DNA of 41,816 bases from a virus: the IMG/VR virus record IMGVR_UViG_3300025141_008636, positions 1 through 41,816 of that record; one strand, 5' to 3'. A program made the translations under genes and the position numbers. Under the pieces are notes generated by a model that worked only from the letters and a program-made list of their open reading frames with translations, ran no database searches and was not told the DNA's origin. Below are positions 13,508-22,777 of the stretch, in pieces. How positions within the stretch are numbered: position 1 is the first letter of the stretch; each line of letters opens with the position of its first letter.

Positions 13508-14427
13508 ACTAAGTTCTCCATTTCTTTTTTTGTCATCCTATCTGCAGTAAATGAATTGTATGGATGTTCTAATCTATTCAAAAGTCCACAACTACTCTTA
13601 CCACAATTCTCTTCTTGTTTGATCATTATATAATCACCCCTCACGTAAGTATATGGTAACTCTTTCTCACTTATTAAATCCTCATTTACTTTCTCACCAT
13701 CTCTTTTACCAACAATCTCAATATCTTTTGATATAGTTTTAGCCAAATCTAACATGTTGGTTGTTTTCATTTTAGTTGAACCAACAAATCCACCTCCAAA
13801 TAATTCAGTATATTTTATAGTCTTCATTATTAGTTCAGCAGCATCTCTTTGTGTGAATATCAATCTGTTCATCTCTGGGTCTGTAAGTTTTAATGGTAAT
13901 CCCTTTTCTTTTAATCCCAACCAAAATGGTAATACTGAACCATTACTATGTGCTACATTAGCAAAACGACAAGATGAAAATCTTACACCCTCACCATTAG
14001 CATTCATAAAACATCTCTCCATAAGATGTTTAGTATCACCGTAAACACTTCCAGATGAACAAGCCTTGTCCGTACTAACCGCTATAGTTATTGGAACATT
14101 GTATTTATTAGATGCTGATATTATATTTAAACTACCCACAACATTGATATTACAAGCTTGTATGGGTTCGTGTTCTATTATATCTATATGTTTCATAGCC
14201 GCAGCATGTATTACGATGTCAGGTCTAACACTTTCAAATATCCTATACACGCTACCTATATCTTCAACGCAACCAATATAATTCACTGATTCTGGAAACT
14301 CTTTTTTTAGTTGTGCTTGAGAGCTTTCATTTCTACTCATATTATAAAACTTATATTTGTCTTGATATCTTTTTATAAATGCCCTACCTATCGTTCCAGC
14401 ACCACCAGTTATTAAAACTCGTTTCAT
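13492..14427 (-). CDS. PseB/FlaA1-type UDP-GlcNAc 4,6-dehydratase
   Basis: 311 aa. Extended SDR with GGAGTIGR at 8-15, HAAAMKH at 74-80, and the family signature VSTDKACS at 117-124 followed by Y129/K133 (VYGDTK). A typical polysaccharide-biosynthesis (CapD) C-terminus reads KRDGEKVNEDLISEKEL. Soluble: it lacks the membrane part of WbpM. PseB-type enzymes turn UDP-GlcNAc into a 4-keto-6-deoxy sugar with C5 inversion, the precursor for aminotransfer by DegT enzymes, two of which are in this island (18419..19576; 22187..22777). Confidence 0.85.
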   Translation of the reverse strand: MKRVLITGGAGTIGRAFIKRYQDKYKFYNMSRNESSQAQLKKEFPESVNYIGCVEDIGSVYRIFESVRPDIVIHAAAMKHIDIIEHEPIQACNINVVGSLNIISASNKYNVPITIAVSTDKACSSGSVYGDTKHLMERCFMNANGEGVRFSSCRFANVAHSNGSVLPFWLGLKEKGLPLKLTDPEMNRLIFTQRDAAELIMKTIKYTELFGGGFVGSTKMKTTNMLDLAKTISKDIEIVGKRDGEKVNEDLISEKELPYTYVRGDYIMIKQEENCGKSSCGLLNRLEHPYNSFTADRMTKKEMENLVWNTK

Positions 14428-16817
14428 TTATATAATTCCTCGTATGTTCTTTTTATCCAATAGTTAGCATCTCGTTTCATTGAGTTTTGTGGTATAGAAT
14501 TAAAATGATACATCCAACCAGATTTTAAAAAATGAAGTTCATCGGTCCACCAGCAATTTTCGTGTAAATATAATAAATTCTTTCTAGATAAATCTTGTAG
14601 ATTATAACATTGAGGTAGAATTTTTAAATCAATATTATATTTACGCAATAAAAAATTAATTGGTGTTTGATCTGTCCCAACTTTAAAGTTTTCTTGTGCA
14701 TATAATAATTTATCTGAATTTTCCCAATAAAATTTAACCACGTCTTGATAAAATTGTTTGTGTTTTTTATTTACTATCTGAAATCCACCGTTTATGTATT
14801 CCCACGGCTTAATTGGTTCTTGGTCTTTAAATAAATAGTTATGATAATTATTGATACTTCTATTTACCCATTCATGACATCCTTCAACCGCAACACCACA
14901 ATATTTATCTTCAGTTTCTTCAAAAAAGTTTGGACAATCAGGATGAACAATTGTATCAGCATCAACCATTAATATTTGATTGTAATCAATATTATTATCT
15001 TCTAAAATATCAAATAAATAATATCTTTGAAATGTTATTTTCATTCTTTCAATAGGAAATACCAAATTATCCAATACAATTAAATCTGTATTATTCTTTT
15101 CACACCAATGTTTCCAGCTCTTTACTGAATAATGATAGGAATCGCTTCTGCCGTTTCCTAAATTTATATTTGGTATAAAAACTATATTTTTCGTGTTCAT
15201 TCTATATCTCTGATCTATATCTACCAAATAAATTTCACCATCATCGGTCCGTATACAATTTTTAGGAACACAATCATCTTTAATACTTCGTATCTCTCTA
15301 TGAATTTTATTTCTTTCACAAAATTCTATCAATTTATCTATCCATTTTTCATCTGGTTGAACATGAGTTCCTTTGATATTGTCCATCTTTATAGCGAAAT
15401 ATTCCCGAGAATCATCCTGACATTTTATAATTTCGTGTGCTCTGGGAGCGAATCCTTTTCTAAAAAGTAAATTCTGTATGTTGAATAGTAAATTTATTTC
15501 TTTTTTCTTGAGTCCTTCATCTATAAAAATTTTATATCCATAATCTTTATCTTTGCTACATAGAAATCTACAAAATCTTCCAGTAAAATAATATCTATCT
15601 TTCTTAGAAATATCATATTTTTCAGCCTTACACTGCTCTTCGGTTTCAACCGTTTTAGTTTCCCAAGTTTCTACAAATTCATATTCATCACCATCAAAAT
15701 AAGTAGATTCATTTATTCCACCTAATTTTATTTTAATTAATTTTATATCATCTACATCCGGTGGAGTCATAGTCCTAAATGGAATTGATAACTCATTTGG
15801 TCTGATATAATCATAATTTTTTTCTTTCATAAATTTATCTAAAGTACTAAAAAGAAATCCTTCATTGTGTACATTAGATTCATTTATACTCACATTCATT
15901 TTAGGTTCAAAATCTAAAAACTTTTTCTTATAGGTGTTTGATAAACCACCTGGTGCTTTTTGACAAAGACCGTGATACATTAAACTATAAAAATGATTAG
16001 CATCATCCATAATATAAAATCCATTAAAAAGAACTCTGTTATCTAATATATCCTTTTCCCAATCTGTACAATAATAATTATCTCCCATATGTCTAACATC
16101 TACATCAACTTCTATATTGTCAATTCTAACTTTATTACATACCTTATATCCACCATCTTCAACCATAGGTCCTTTTCTCGCCTTACCTCCAGATATTGCC
16201 TTGAATAAAAAATAATCATTAGTTAAAATATCTATATCAGCATGCTCATCAAGCTGTACTTTATCTGGATAATTATCAAAATTTCTCATAACAACATATT
16301 CTAAACCCTCATAAGAATTTAGTTCTTCAAAATAATCTGTTAAGCTGTTGAAAGTTGGTCTCTGCTTGATCCACTCATCATAGATACTTGAATCTTCTAA
16401 AACTTCAGAAAGTACTTTAAGGTCATCATGTGTTTCTTCCATATTATCTGTAGCATGTATATAATTTCCCCGACCTTTTCTTAACTTATGTTTCAAATCG
16501 AATAAATTTTTATTAAAATGTTTAAATTGTCGAGATGTCTGTTTCAATTCATAAACCGGATTATCATCAATAATTACAAATACAACCATTGGATGAGTAC
16601 CCTTTGATACTGATATAAGATTTTCCATTGGTAGTTCAAATCTATAAATAACATTCAATACTTCAAGACGTTTTTCTTGACCAACCTCTTTATCCAAAGA
16701 TGGTACAGAAATCTTTCTAACTACTCTAAATCTCTTATTGATATCACCTTCAACTTCACTAATGTTATCTTCATTCCATAAAATTATTAAATGTAACTCT
16801 TCTTTTATTTTTTTCAT
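14424..16817 (-). CDS. four-part fusion: NDPK-like, nucleotidyltransferase-like, kinase-like and GT-A modules
   Basis: 797 aa, the largest protein here. Residues 1-140 look like a ferredoxin fold ending in GNYIHATDNMEETHDDL, which resembles the nucleoside-diphosphate-kinase active-site turn IIHGSDS (H121). Residues 165-300 resemble a nucleotidyltransferase fold: DEHADIDIL at 190-198 and IEVDVDVRH at 235-243 give three Asp. Residues about 405-540 are protein-kinase-like: YKIF (K429), a possible helix-C E440, and DDCVPKNCIRTDDGEIYLVD with D515, N520 and D533. Residues 543-797 are a GT-A transferase with MVDADT at 617-622 and YINGGFQIV. The last module is the most secure; the first is tentative. 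No close analogue recalled. Confidence 0.7.
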   Translation of the reverse strand: MKKIKEELHLIILWNEDNISEVEGDINKRFRVVRKISVPSLDKEVGQEKRLEVLNVIYRFELPMENLISVSKGTHPMVVFVIIDDNPVYELKQTSRQFKHFNKNLFDLKHKLRKGRGNYIHATDNMEETHDDLKVLSEVLEDSSIYDEWIKQRPTFNSLTDYFEELNSYEGLEYVVMRNFDNYPDKVQLDEHADIDILTNDYFLFKAISGGKARKGPMVEDGGYKVCNKVRIDNIEVDVDVRHMGDNYYCTDWEKDILDNRVLFNGFYIMDDANHFYSLMYHGLCQKAPGGLSNTYKKKFLDFEPKMNVSINESNVHNEGFLFSTLDKFMKEKNYDYIRPNELSIPFRTMTPPDVDDIKLIKIKLGGINESTYFDGDEYEFVETWETKTVETEEQCKAEKYDISKKDRYYFTGRFCRFLCSKDKDYGYKIFIDEGLKKKEINLLFNIQNLLFRKGFAPRAHEIIKCQDDSREYFAIKMDNIKGTHVQPDEKWIDKLIEFCERNKIHREIRSIKDDCVPKNCIRTDDGEIYLVDIDQRYRMNTKNIVFIPNINLGNGRSDSYHYSVKSWKHWCEKNNTDLIVLDNLVFPIERMKITFQRYYLFDILEDNNIDYNQILMVDADTIVHPDCPNFFEETEDKYCGVAVEGCHEWVNRSINNYHNYLFKDQEPIKPWEYINGGFQIVNKKHKQFYQDVVKFYWENSDKLLYAQENFKVGTDQTPINFLLRKYNIDLKILPQCYNLQDLSRKNLLYLHENCWWTDELHFLKSGWMYHFNSIPQNSMKRDANYWIKRTYEELYK

Positions 16818-17506
16818 CTTCTTAATCCCGCTCTTATTTCACGCCAACCACCTTGTTTAATGTGATAAACATAACAAGTTCCAACAACTATTGAATGTTC
16901 GACCCTCTGTTGTACTTCAACATCTTGCTTACCCCAAATATATTCTTTACCCGTATTAAAAAAATTACCAGCCGAATCAAAATAGTTATGTTGAATAGAT
17001 TCTCTAGTCATAGCCAGACAAAAACCATTTAACTCTTCCGTAGGTTTACCAGAAATTTCCCAAATCTTTCCATTTGGCTGATATGCTCTTTGATAATCAT
17101 TATTTGGATTATTACTTAACGGACCAAATATAGCGTTGTCTTTATGTTCATGAGTTAAAATAGTATCAATAAAATCATTTACTGTTTCATCATATATTTG
17201 ATCATCAGAAGTTATTATGACAGCATCATAATCTTCTTTTATTGCCATTTTAATTCCTTCATTCCAAGTATATGTACAACCACCTTTATATTGGTCATCT
17301 ACTCTTGTTATAACTAAATTATCTAATAAATTTTCAACTTCAAATTTATCATCAGATTCATTGTCAAAACCAAATAATTTAAATGGATACTTACATGAAG
17401 TATATATTGATTCTAAATAATCATTAAATAACTCAAATCCATTTGGTCTGTGTGCTTCACTTTGATGTATTGCACATACAAATGCAACTTTTTTATTTTT
17501 TATCAT
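16814..17506 (-). CDS. GT2-like glycosyltransferase
   Basis: 230 aa. KVAFVCAIHQSEAHRPNG opening; GGCTYTWNEGIKMAIKEDYD, then VIITSDDQIY with the DD metal site; later IWGKQDVEVQQRV as the acceptor-side E/D region. Single GT-A domain without membrane helices. 4-nt overlap with the fusion gene downstream. Confidence 0.7.
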   Translation of the reverse strand: MIKNKKVAFVCAIHQSEAHRPNGFELFNDYLESIYTSCKYPFKLFGFDNESDDKFEVENLLDNLVITRVDDQYKGGCTYTWNEGIKMAIKEDYDAVIITSDDQIYDETVNDFIDTILTHEHKDNAIFGPLSNNPNNDYQRAYQPNGKIWEISGKPTEELNGFCLAMTRESIQHNYFDSAGNFFNTGKEYIWGKQDVEVQQRVEHSIVVGTCYVYHIKQGGWREIRAGLRR

Positions 17507-18194
17507 AAAATTCCTTCAATTTATCTAAATTCATACTAACATCTAATGGCATTGTATCATAAAACTTTTCATTGGTTGGAACAACATCATCCTTTGTCAT
17601 TTTAGCCAATTCATACATAGTCTTTAAATGAGTTCCAACATTATATATACCAACGGCATCTCCCCTAATTAAATCTATATGTATTTTTGAAACTGTATCA
17701 ACATAATCAAAATTTCCAACTTGACTTATCAATCCCCTGTCAAACATAAAAGGTCGTGGTTTATGAGTCGCTCTTATGATAAGATAATTATCTAATCTCA
17801 GTTCAATATATGGTTCAGCAATTATTTTTGTATAAGTATACCAATTTGAATCGTGGATAGGAACATCATTTTCGGATGCATTTTTTTTGGATTTAGCATA
17901 TACATAATCAGTAGAAAAATGAACAAGTTTTATACCTCTATTGGTAAGATAATCTACTAAATCTACTACTCCAATGTAATTTATATTCCAATTTTCTTCT
18001 TTATTTTTATCATAAGTATTGGTACATGCAATACAATTTATAATTTCATCATACCCATCTAAGTAATCTTTATATGAATCTATATCTGTAAACTCTATCC
18101 CATCTTTTTTTCTACTGATGTAATCCCACCCAGTTTGTTTTACCAATTCAGTACCTAACCACCCGTCACCCAAAATTAATCTATTTATCTTCAC
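17493..18194 (-). CDS. RmlD-like nucleotide-sugar 4-ketoreductase
   Basis: 233 aa SDR. GDGWLGTEL at 9-17 binds NAD(P)H; HFSTDYVYA at 92-100 is the RmlD hallmark; the catalytic pair is Y119/K123 (WYTYTK). It is shorter than RmlD (about 290 aa), with a trimmed substrate domain. RmlD reduces the 4-keto group of dTDP-4-keto-rhamnose, the last step of deoxysugar synthesis. Here it could finish the deoxysugar started by the genes near 30 kb (inference). Overlaps both neighbours by 14 nt. Confidence 0.8.
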   Translation of the reverse strand: MKINRLILGDGWLGTELVKQTGWDYISRKKDGIEFTDIDSYKDYLDGYDEIINCIACTNTYDKNKEENWNINYIGVVDLVDYLTNRGIKLVHFSTDYVYAKSKKNASENDVPIHDSNWYTYTKIIAEPYIELRLDNYLIIRATHKPRPFMFDRGLISQVGNFDYVDTVSKIHIDLIRGDAVGIYNVGTHLKTMYELAKMTKDDVVPTNEKFYDTMPLDVSMNLDKLKEFYDKK

Positions 18195-18426
18195 TGAATA
18201 CCTCTACACACAATACATTATCGTCATTAACTAAAACATATCTACCATCTTTTAGTTTTAATTTGGTGAATTGGCCCTGTTTTATAGATTTTGTTTCTAT
18301 ACCTGTAAATGTCCGTTTGACACCTTCTTTAAAATGAATTATTTCAGTAACATATTTACCCCTTTCTTTAAGAGACGATTCTAAATCAGAAAACACTTTA
18401 TCAAATTCTTTCATATCTTTACTCAT
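18181..18426 (-). CDS. small unknown protein inside the glycan island
   Basis: 81 aa from the ATG at 18426, which has GAGGAG upstream and overlaps the aminotransferase gene by 8 nt. It begins MSKDMKEFDKVFSDLESSLK; the second half is beta-rich (FTKLKLKDGRYVLVNDDNVL). The only island gene that resembles neither a sugar enzyme nor a transferase. Unknown. Confidence 0.6.
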   Translation of the reverse strand: MSKDMKEFDKVFSDLESSLKERGKYVTEIIHFKEGVKRTFTGIETKSIKQGQFTKLKLKDGRYVLVNDDNVLCVEVFSEDK

Positions 18427-19576
18427 AAATCTCCTCAATAAATTTATTAACCCAATAAATAACATAATCAATATCATCATCAGTCATCCCATTGTGACAT
18501 GGTAATGTAATTAATTTAACCCATTCTTCTTCTGAAACTGGTAGTTGTTTTTTAGTATCATTAAATAGTTCATACAAATGCAACGGTTTAAAATGTACTG
18601 AAGTATGTATCTTTTTATCTGCTAAATAGCTTATTAAATTATCTCTACCGTAACCAGCATAACCACTTTTATCTGGGGCCCAACTCGTAATCTTAAATGG
18701 TAATCTCGCACAGTAATATTGAACCGTATCAGAATATGCTGGTCTTTCTATTATAGGAGATAATTCTTCATTATATCTTTTCTGTATATGTCTGCGTGTA
18801 TCTAAAAATTGTGGTAACTTTTTCATTTGTGATAATCCAAGAGCTGCTATTATATCTATCATATAGTATTTATATCCAAGTTTATTCACTTGATAATCCC
18901 ACGCATAACCTGGTCGTGTTCCACTTTTATCCGATGCTCTACTCCAAGTTGATGAAACTCCAAACCATAACATTTCTCTAAGTTTACTCGCTAACTTATC
19001 ATCATTAAGCGTAATCATACCACCATCCCCGGTTGGCATTGTCTTTACGGCCTGAAATGACCATACTGCCACATCACCTTTTGTACCTGCCCCCTCCGTA
19101 TAACAACTATGCGCACAATCTTCAATGATAAATCCACCGAATACTTTTCGTATCTCATCGATAGGTGCGGGAATACCAGCGTTATTTACTGCGATGCAAA
19201 CTTCTGAATCAGGTTTTTTCCACTTCTCGACTTCTTCTGGTGTCATGTTGAGGTTAACTCTATCTACATCCACTATATTAGAAGTACAATCATTCCACAG
19301 TGGAATTTCCGCAGTTGCCACAAATGACATTGATGGATTAATAACATCAACTCCCTTGAATCCCATAGCTTTCATTACTAAATCTTGACCATGAGAATTA
19401 CTAGTAACTGCTATTGCATGTTTTGCACCTACAAGTTTTGCAAATTCATTCTCAAATTCTTCTACTTTAGGACCTTTACCCCACCAACCACTTTCTATTA
19501 CTTCTCTTACGGCTTGAACATCTAATTCGTCACCAAAGGGTCCTAATACTTTTAATGGATTTTCTTTTATATTCAT
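18419..19576 (-). CDS. DegT/DnrJ/EryC1 sugar aminotransferase
   Basis: 385 aa, normal family length. PLP enzyme adding an amino group to 4-keto or 3-keto nucleotide sugars, with glutamate as donor. Seen: IIEDCAHS at 150-157 (Asp binding the PLP ring nitrogen), WSFQAVKTMPTGDGG with the Schiff-base Lys178, and SNSHGQDLVMKA in the N-terminal part. The PseB-like dehydratase upstream of it in the pathway is at 13492..14427, making a 4-amino-4,6-dideoxy sugar plausible. Overlaps the GT2 gene by 4 nt. Confidence 0.88.
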   Translation of the reverse strand: MNIKENPLKVLGPFGDELDVQAVREVIESGWWGKGPKVEEFENEFAKLVGAKHAIAVTSNSHGQDLVMKAMGFKGVDVINPSMSFVATAEIPLWNDCTSNIVDVDRVNLNMTPEEVEKWKKPDSEVCIAVNNAGIPAPIDEIRKVFGGFIIEDCAHSCYTEGAGTKGDVAVWSFQAVKTMPTGDGGMITLNDDKLASKLREMLWFGVSSTWSRASDKSGTRPGYAWDYQVNKLGYKYYMIDIIAALGLSQMKKLPQFLDTRRHIQKRYNEELSPIIERPAYSDTVQYYCARLPFKITSWAPDKSGYAGYGRDNLISYLADKKIHTSVHFKPLHLYELFNDTKKQLPVSEEEWVKLITLPCHNGMTDDDIDYVIYWVNKFIEEIYE

Positions 19577-20400
19577 AACTCAAATTCCTTATAGTTTTCT
19601 TTATTTCTACCATGTGAAATTAACCAATCTCTTGCTTTTACAGTATCCATATCCACCCACTCTTGTATCTTTTCATTACCACAATCATTCCATTTCAAAT
19701 ATATTTGACAATCACCTTGTTTCATATCAACACTAACATCTGCATGTTTCCACTTTGGTGTTCCAGTTTTATCACCTGGTGTGTGATGATGAATATTTTC
19801 AAGTTCGAGTCTCCAATTCTCATATCCAAGTTCTATTAATTGTAAATTGATATCTGCGTTTGGAACAGTCATCATATGTTCATCACATCTTAGATTATGT
19901 TTCTTTACAACATCACGACTTATCAAGGTAATTCCACCCGACCAATATACTTCAAATATATCCTTATCTCTAACTTTTAAAGATTCAATAGTATATTCTT
20001 TTCGTGGATTATACTTTCGCTGTCCACCAAATAATCTAATTCCGAGTGTTCCACATTTAGGGATAGACTTATAGGTAGATATAGCATTTTCCATCCAATT
20101 TTCAGTAGTAATAATTAAATCATCTTCTTGATACATCCACCAATCAAATTCACCTGTCATATATTCTAAACCAGCATTTATAGCTTTTGCAATATGACCA
20201 CCGGGTTTAGACTCTAATTTTATAACATCATATCCTAAATCAAAATCATAATATTCTTCATTAGGAAATGTTCCATTCTTAACAATAACAGTTGTAATAT
20301 CAAACTTATCTTGATTTAAATATACTGAATCTAAAACTTCTTTTAATAGTGGTAATCTACTAGCCGTAGTAGGAACTGTAACTAAAACTTTTTCTTTCAT
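19573..20400 (-). CDS. GT2-type glycosyltransferase, first gene after promoter at 20433..20462
   Basis: 275 aa. VTVPTTASRLPLLKEVLDSV opening, GGHIAKAINAGLEYM, and WWMYQEDDLII around residue 95 as the metal-binding acidic triad. The rest is a GT-A-type C-terminal half without membrane segments. The start is set by GGTAGGG about 8 nt upstream in a short leader. It heads the second half of the glycan island. Confidence 0.75.
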   Translation of the reverse strand: MKEKVLVTVPTTASRLPLLKEVLDSVYLNQDKFDITTVIVKNGTFPNEEYYDFDLGYDVIKLESKPGGHIAKAINAGLEYMTGEFDWWMYQEDDLIITTENWMENAISTYKSIPKCGTLGIRLFGGQRKYNPRKEYTIESLKVRDKDIFEVYWSGGITLISRDVVKKHNLRCDEHMMTVPNADINLQLIELGYENWRLELENIHHHTPGDKTGTPKWKHADVSVDMKQGDCQIYLKWNDCGNEKIQEWVDMDTVKARDWLISHGRNKENYKEFEL

Positions 20401-20432
20401 GCTAAATACCCTACCAATTTATTTATTATTAT

Positions 20433-20462
20433 AATATACAACTTTTTACTAATACAAATCAA
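20433..20462 (-). promoter_or_regulatory. sigma70-like promoter, copy E (inside the glycan island)
   Basis: Minus-strand TTGATT (20457-20462), an 18-bp spacer, TATATT (20433-20438). It starts directly after the GMD stop codon (20464). It lacks the AAGCTTG block of the other copies (AACTTG instead) but shares AGTAAAAAGTTG in the spacer with copy D. It gives a separate start for transcription of 20400..9624. Confidence 0.75.
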
Positions 20463-20463
20463 G

Positions 20464-21438
20464 TTAAATTTTTGTTTGCCAAAAATCAATCATTTCATCC
20501 ATCAACGCTTCAAATGTGTATTCAGGTTTCCAACCAAAAGTTTCTCTGAGTTTTGTAGCATCTCCGCGGAGATATTTAAGTTCTTCAGCTCTCATAAATT
20601 TCTCGTCCTGTGTCACATAATTTTTATAATCTAAATCTAATTTACTAAATACATACTTACACATATCACCAACTGATCTACTAATTCCAGTAGCACATAC
20701 AAAATCATCTGGTTCTGTATGATTAATTATCATATGCATTGCTCTAACATAATCCTTTGAATGTCCCCAATCACGATAAGCGTCTAAATTACCAAGTGGG
20801 AGTTTATCTCTTAGTCCTTTACTAATCTCCACTGATGCCTTTACCACCTTATTAGTTACAAAATTAGAACCTCGTCTTGGTGATTCGTGATTAAACAAAA
20901 TACCATTACATGCAAATAAATCATATGCATTTCTATAATGTTGAACCATATTAAATCCAAATACTTTTGTACACCCATAAGGACTTGTAGGATGCATCGG
21001 TGTAGTTTCTCTTTGATAACCATCTTCATCTACTGATCGACCAAACATTTCAGAAGATGATGCTTGATAGAATCTAGCATTAGGACAATTATTTTTATAA
21101 GCCTCCAATACATTTAAAAGACCAAGTGCATTTGTCTGTACTGTAAATTGTGGAATATCCATACTGATTCTAACATGACTTTGAGCTGCTATATTATAGA
21201 TTTCATCAGGTTGAATTGTTCTTATCATTCTTTCCAATGAACTAACATCAAGTAAATCACCATACTCTGTTTCAACTCCATTACCTATCAAATGGTCAAT
21301 CCTACTTTCTTGGTGCTCCGCTACAGAATTTCGTCTTACGATTCCATATACTTCATAATCTTTTTCTAATAATAACTCTGCAAGATAACTACCGTCTTGC
21401 CCATTTATGCCAGTTATAAATGCTTTTTTCTTGTTCAT
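20464..21438 (-). CDS. gmd: GDP-mannose 4,6-dehydratase
   Basis: 324 aa, close to the family's usual 320-370. Converts GDP-D-mannose to GDP-4-keto-6-deoxy-D-mannose, precursor of GDP-fucose, rhamnose, perosamine and colitose. Seen: TGINGQDGSYLAE (NADP site, near the start), RRNSVAEHQESRIDHL, ASSSEMFG, Y/K in SPYGCTKVFG, and the signature NHESPRRGSNFVTNK. Complete catalytic set. The TAATG overlap with the upstream GT2 gene shows coupling. A GT11 fucosyltransferase is nearby (23432..24370). Confidence 0.93.
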   Translation of the reverse strand: MNKKKAFITGINGQDGSYLAELLLEKDYEVYGIVRRNSVAEHQESRIDHLIGNGVETEYGDLLDVSSLERMIRTIQPDEIYNIAAQSHVRISMDIPQFTVQTNALGLLNVLEAYKNNCPNARFYQASSSEMFGRSVDEDGYQRETTPMHPTSPYGCTKVFGFNMVQHYRNAYDLFACNGILFNHESPRRGSNFVTNKVVKASVEISKGLRDKLPLGNLDAYRDWGHSKDYVRAMHMIINHTEPDDFVCATGISRSVGDMCKYVFSKLDLDYKNYVTQDEKFMRAEELKYLRGDATKLRETFGWKPEYTFEALMDEMIDFWQTKI

Positions 21439-22190
21439 TATATAATTTCCTCTATAAGTTTTGGGTATACAAATAATTTTTCATTAGATAAACTTTTATC
21501 ATATTCTTCATCACCATTCACACATGCACCTCTTCCAAAATAAATAAATGTGACATCAGATAAGTCAACCAACTTATCTAATACATTAGATCTTTTAAAC
21601 TTCCTAATCAAATAATCATCCTCACCGACAGGATTTCTGTACCAAGTTTTGTCCTTACTAATTTCAGTTGAAGTATTCCAATAACCAACTGATTCTATAA
21701 CACTCTTTGTATGACCATAACATTGCATATCATTCTTATGGATCCTACCAGTTATGTCCTCAATAGTAGGAATACCATAACTTAATACTTTTTTTATAGA
21801 ACCACTTCCAACAACATCAATATTTATCTCACACATATTTATTCTACAAATTTCTGTACCATTAGATAATTCATTATAAATAATATCTAAATGATTAGAC
21901 AAAATAATATTATCATCATCACAATAAACAATATAATCACTATTAGCATTTTTTATCCCAATGTTCTTACCAACAGCACCGACATTTTTTATATGTGGAC
22001 TCGGTGTTGAATAATATTTAATTCTATTATCATCAAAAAGATTTACAACTTTTTCAGCGAAAGGACAATTATCACCAACTACTATATGTTCATAATTTTT
22101 TAATTTAGATAGTTGTACAGCTTTAATGCATCTATATAATAAATCAGGTCTTCTATGTGTTGGTGTAATAACTGATATTAATGGTTTCAT
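21438..22190 (-). CDS. GT2-type glycosyltransferase
   Basis: 250 aa. Classic GT2 start ISVITPTHRRPDLLYRCIKA, HIVVGDNCPF, and YIVYCDDDNIIL with DDD at about 95-97 for the metal; EDDYLIRKF as the second acidic site. Single GT-A domain, cytosolic. 4-nt overlap with the mini-DegT gene upstream. Confidence 0.85.
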   Translation of the reverse strand: MKPLISVITPTHRRPDLLYRCIKAVQLSKLKNYEHIVVGDNCPFAEKVVNLFDDNRIKYYSTPSPHIKNVGAVGKNIGIKNANSDYIVYCDDDNIILSNHLDIIYNELSNGTEICRINMCEINIDVVGSGSIKKVLSYGIPTIEDITGRIHKNDMQCYGHTKSVIESVGYWNTSTEISKDKTWYRNPVGEDDYLIRKFKRSNVLDKLVDLSDVTFIYFGRGACVNGDEEYDKSLSNEKLFVYPKLIEEII

Positions 22191-22777
22191 TTAAATACAT
22201 CCATTTTTGTTAAGTCTGGCCAATCTGTAACAATCCATTTTCTCGGTTTAGTTTCTATAGCAGTTGATAATTTATCCAACCCAATCTGTGCTATTTCTGG
22301 ATTCATATAATAGTGATAACCCATAGTTTGTATGTTCTGTTCTCTCCAAGGTACATCTGGTAATCTACCATCATACGACATTTTCTTTAATTCATCCATA
22401 GCTACATGATTTCCAGTTAAAATCATACCACCCCTACCCAAACTTAAATGTTTTTGAAACTGAAAACTCAAACACATAAAAGTTCCTTTTATATAGCTAT
22501 TTTCTTTCCACAATACAGATGCATCTATAATATTTGTACCACCTATCCAATAATACTCCTGCCAATCTTCATCCTTCCATCTCAATTCAATTCCAAGTTT
22601 GTTTGCTAAAAATGGAATAGATATATAAGTTCTTTTGGGAACTGTAATTGATTTAACATTTTGATACCTCAAACATAACTCAATTGCGTGAGTACAACAG
22701 TCAACAGCAACAGCATAAGGTGCACCATAAAACTTAGATATCTTCTTTTCAAAATCACTTACTGTTTTAAAACTCAT
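22187..22777 (-). CDS. half-length DegT-type PLP protein
   Basis: 196 aa against about 370-400 for the family. It keeps the N-terminal start (FEKKISKFYGAPYAVAVDCC), an Asp likely to contact PLP (IIDAS, D85) and the Schiff-base Lys109 in SFQFQKHLSLGRGGMIL. Almost the whole C-terminal small domain is missing. The reading frame is intact, flanked by 4-nt overlaps, so it is not an obvious pseudogene. It might be a compact aminotransferase, a dehydratase-like relative or a regulatory partner of the full DegT at 18419..19576. Confidence 0.8.
   Translation of the reverse strand: MSFKTVSDFEKKISKFYGAPYAVAVDCCTHAIELCLRYQNVKSITVPKRTYISIPFLANKLGIELRWKDEDWQEYYWIGGTNIIDASVLWKENSYIKGTFMCLSFQFQKHLSLGRGGMILTGNHVAMDELKKMSYDGRLPDVPWREQNIQTMGYHYYMNPEIAQIGLDKLSTAIETKPRKWIVTDWPDLTKMDVFK

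Noticed and set aside
22187-22777. Mini-DegT as a pseudogene remnant
   Set aside because: Intact frame, its own ATG and 4-nt overlaps on both ends argue for a translated, functional gene.
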